Below are positions 62,244-64,000 of a stretch of 64,000 bases of DNA, piece by piece. Origin of the DNA: Tetrahymena thermophila SB210. Lineage: Eukaryota; Ciliophora; Oligohymenophorea; Hymenostomatida; Tetrahymenidae. The DNA is taken from the NCBI RefSeq assembly GCF_000189635.1, contig NW_002476481.1:1054001-1118000 (forward strand), read 5' to 3'. The translations under genes were made by a program, and so were the position numbers. The notes below the pieces were generated by a model. It ran no database searches, was not told the origin of the DNA, and saw nothing but the letters and a program-made list of their open reading frames with translations. Each line of letters begins with the position of its first letter. The stretch's first letter is position 1.

Positions 62244-63875
62244 ATGAGTCAAAAAAAATTCGACCTTGAATCATATCAAAATATTTCTAAAACATTTTCT
62301 GATTACTATTAGACCAAAGATAAATTTAAGTAGTTAAATGAAAATAATTTCAATGTAAATTTGAAGATAAAAATAAATAGTGAAGAACTGGGACTAGCAA
62401 TTGATTTTTTTATTATTCAATAACTCTCTATGAATTTGGCAATTACTGCTAATGAATAGGAGAATAAAAAAAATTGTTAAGTTGCTATTGATCTGAGTAC
62501 TCTTAATATAGAGATGAAAAATGTAAAAGGATACTTTAACTTATTTTCAGGCAGTGAATACATAAGCACTTGCAGCTTATTTGACTTAAATGAAATGTGT
62601 AAGATTGCAGATTATTACTAGTCTTTTATTATTAGATAATACATTCAATCTTTTTAAAATAACTATGAATTTAAACATTTTTATGATTAGTATAAATCAG
62701 CATTATAAAATAAAAATCCTAATGTTAAATTATTTTACTAGGAAGCAATTTTATAACATAAAAAAGAAAAGCGTAGTTTATTTATTGATCTCCACTACAC
62801 CTTAAGCTTAGAGTAAATAGATTAAATCTTACTACTGGATCCTGAAATTTAGAAAAGTAAGGATTATGTTTCTTTCTATGCTAATCAAATTAAAACTATA
62901 CAAGACTAAAAAACCATTGAGAACTGGGTTAGGGTATATAGCCGATCACCAGAATAAAATGCTGACATTTTAATTTAAACAGTTTTTGATTAATTAAGCA
63001 ATAAAAATGTATTTAAACCTTTCCTTAGTGCACTTGAATAAGTCAGAAATAATCCTTTAATAGATAATGATTTTTACTGCTATTTGAATGTTAATAATAA
63101 ATGGATAGAGTAAATAAAAAAATTTAATAAAATAGAGTCCTTTAGTATATTTTTAGATGAGCTTAAAAATATGAAGCCTGATTAAAAATTAGTCATATAA
63201 TAAACAAAGTTACAAAATATTAACAATTTGAATTTTTTTAAGAACCCTCTTGCAATTGCAGAGGAAAAGGGATTCTAGCTTTTGGCAAAATTGCATGGAA
63301 ATGATTTAGAATATAATTCCAGTTTTTGGAAAGACCAAAACCTATTAAATGAGAATGTCTAAGATATTTATCAATAATAGTCAGCAAAATACCCTGCTTT
63401 TAACTTTTAAAAAATCAAGCAATTATGTATTATTGATTTATCAGGTAGGTACACTGTTTTAGAACTTGAGTACAATGAGAATCTAACATTACCTGAAATA
63501 TTTACTTAAGATAAGCAAATAAATTGTAAAGTGTTAGAGGGATGTTAAACTCCTTTAGAGTTGATTATTGGTTATGCTTAAACATCTGTGTCTTATGAGC
63601 CTTATTGGAGAATAAATTCTTACAGTGCTTCGTATAATTTTAAGTTTAGAATAGGAGGAAGTTATCATCATCTTCATAGTTAATAAGGTGAAGATATAAA
63701 TAAAAAACCAACTTCTATGGAAATGGCAGGTCTAGGTTTGAGCGATTAAACATGGCAGCCTTATACTCATGCTAAAAAATCCTATGGTATTAGAGTAGCA
63801 GCTGATAGAATTGAAACTCCTGATGGTAAAAACTAAGGTTAATTTTCAGGATTTTGCATTCTCTTAGGAAAGTGA
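62244..63875 (+). CDS. Unrecognised 543-residue protein
   Basis: A single uninterrupted frame, ATG 62244 (MSQKKFDLESYQN) to TGA 63873-63875, 543 residues, preceded by an A-rich ciliate-type leader. No signal peptide or membrane span is visible. The first 400 residues are a mix of charged helices and Leu/Ile strands with many TAA/TAG-coded Gln. The last 80 residues differ: they are Gly, Ser, His and aromatic-rich (SYNFKFRIGGSYHHLHSQQG, SDQTWQPYTHAKKSYGIRV) and end FSGFCILLGK, which suggests a compact beta domain. I do not recognise either part. Length far above chance and normal codon composition make it a real gene. Confidence 0.7.
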
Positions 63876-64000
63876 TTGTCAGATTAAAGTTAATTATTTA
63901 ATCATTCTTTATGTTTTATATTAAAATGTTAATGAATTTTACCTAAAAAGCATAGCTAAACATTTTTTTTAATATCAATAAAAAACATATTAATTTTTTA
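63876..64000. other. 3' flank of the last gene
   Basis: 125 bp of AT-rich sequence after the stop of the 543-residue orphan gene, reaching the window edge. Nothing further seen. Confidence 0.5.

Noticed and set aside
1-64000. Search by eye for tRNA and rRNA genes, telomeric GGGGTT repeats, the 15-bp Tetrahymena chromosome-breakage sequence, transposons and virus-like elements
   Set aside because: None was seen. This was a reading, not a computed search; tRNAscan, Infernal and a repeat-library search would be decisive.

Overview
The window is macronuclear-type DNA from a ciliate that uses the Tetrahymena nuclear code (TAA and TAG read as Gln, TGA the only stop). Every conserved protein here reads through many TAA/TAG codons and ends at TGA. 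Base composition is about 80% A+T, introns are short, AT-rich and GT-AG, and intergenic DNA is extremely AT-rich. Tetrahymena or a close relative is the best fit; the species cannot be fixed from the sequence alone. I see no transposon, virus-like element, rRNA, tRNA, CRISPR array, telomeric repeat or chromosome-breakage sequence.

Layout, left to right. 488-3027 (-): replication protein A large subunit (or its telomerase paralog Teb1), 6 exons. 8279-16951 (+): one intronless 2890-residue Cys-rich GPI-type surface protein with a nested repeat of about 795 bp. 18260-20105 (+): RING + PHD protein. 20431-23682 (+): intronless protein with two pseudokinase domains and leucine-rich repeats. 23800-24036 (+): doubtful small ORF. 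24365-24916 (-): Arf-like protein with a degenerate nucleotide site. 26392-29519 (-): glycyl-tRNA synthetase, 7 exons. 32687-34299 (+): membrane-anchored pepsin-family protein. 35725-37315 (+): proteasome alpha-6 subunit, 8 exons. 38714-40246 (+): Cys/His zinc motif, coiled coil and SPRY-like protein. 40828-41733 (+): mitochondrial ribosomal protein bL17m. 42952-45260 (+): RING/B-box/coiled-coil/Kelch protein. 46378-46669 (+): 76-residue orphan. 50137-54151 (+): DP-type (E2F partner) transcription factor. 55235-58266 (-): lipase maturation factor family protein, 11 exons. 58739-60887 (+): protein with a C-terminal RING-H2. 62244-63875 (+): 543-residue orphan.

The genes do not form a pathway, as expected for a eukaryotic chromosome. 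Housekeeping genes (GlyRS, PSMA6, bL17m) have more C-ending codons than their neighbours, which suggests higher expression. Four genes carry RING or B-box-type zinc modules, so ubiquitin-type regulators are common here. The most unusual objects are the giant Cys-rich surface protein, the tandem pseudokinase-LRR protein, the Arf-like protein lacking the P-loop lysine, and the DP factor, whose dimerisation domain shows a reading-frame conflict.

Exon boundaries were worked out by hand from frame, GT-AG sites and remembered family alignments. In each listed gene the exon lengths close in frame from ATG to TGA. Because only TGA stops translation and is rare here, open frames of 60-90 codons arise by chance, so short ORFs without homology are scored low.
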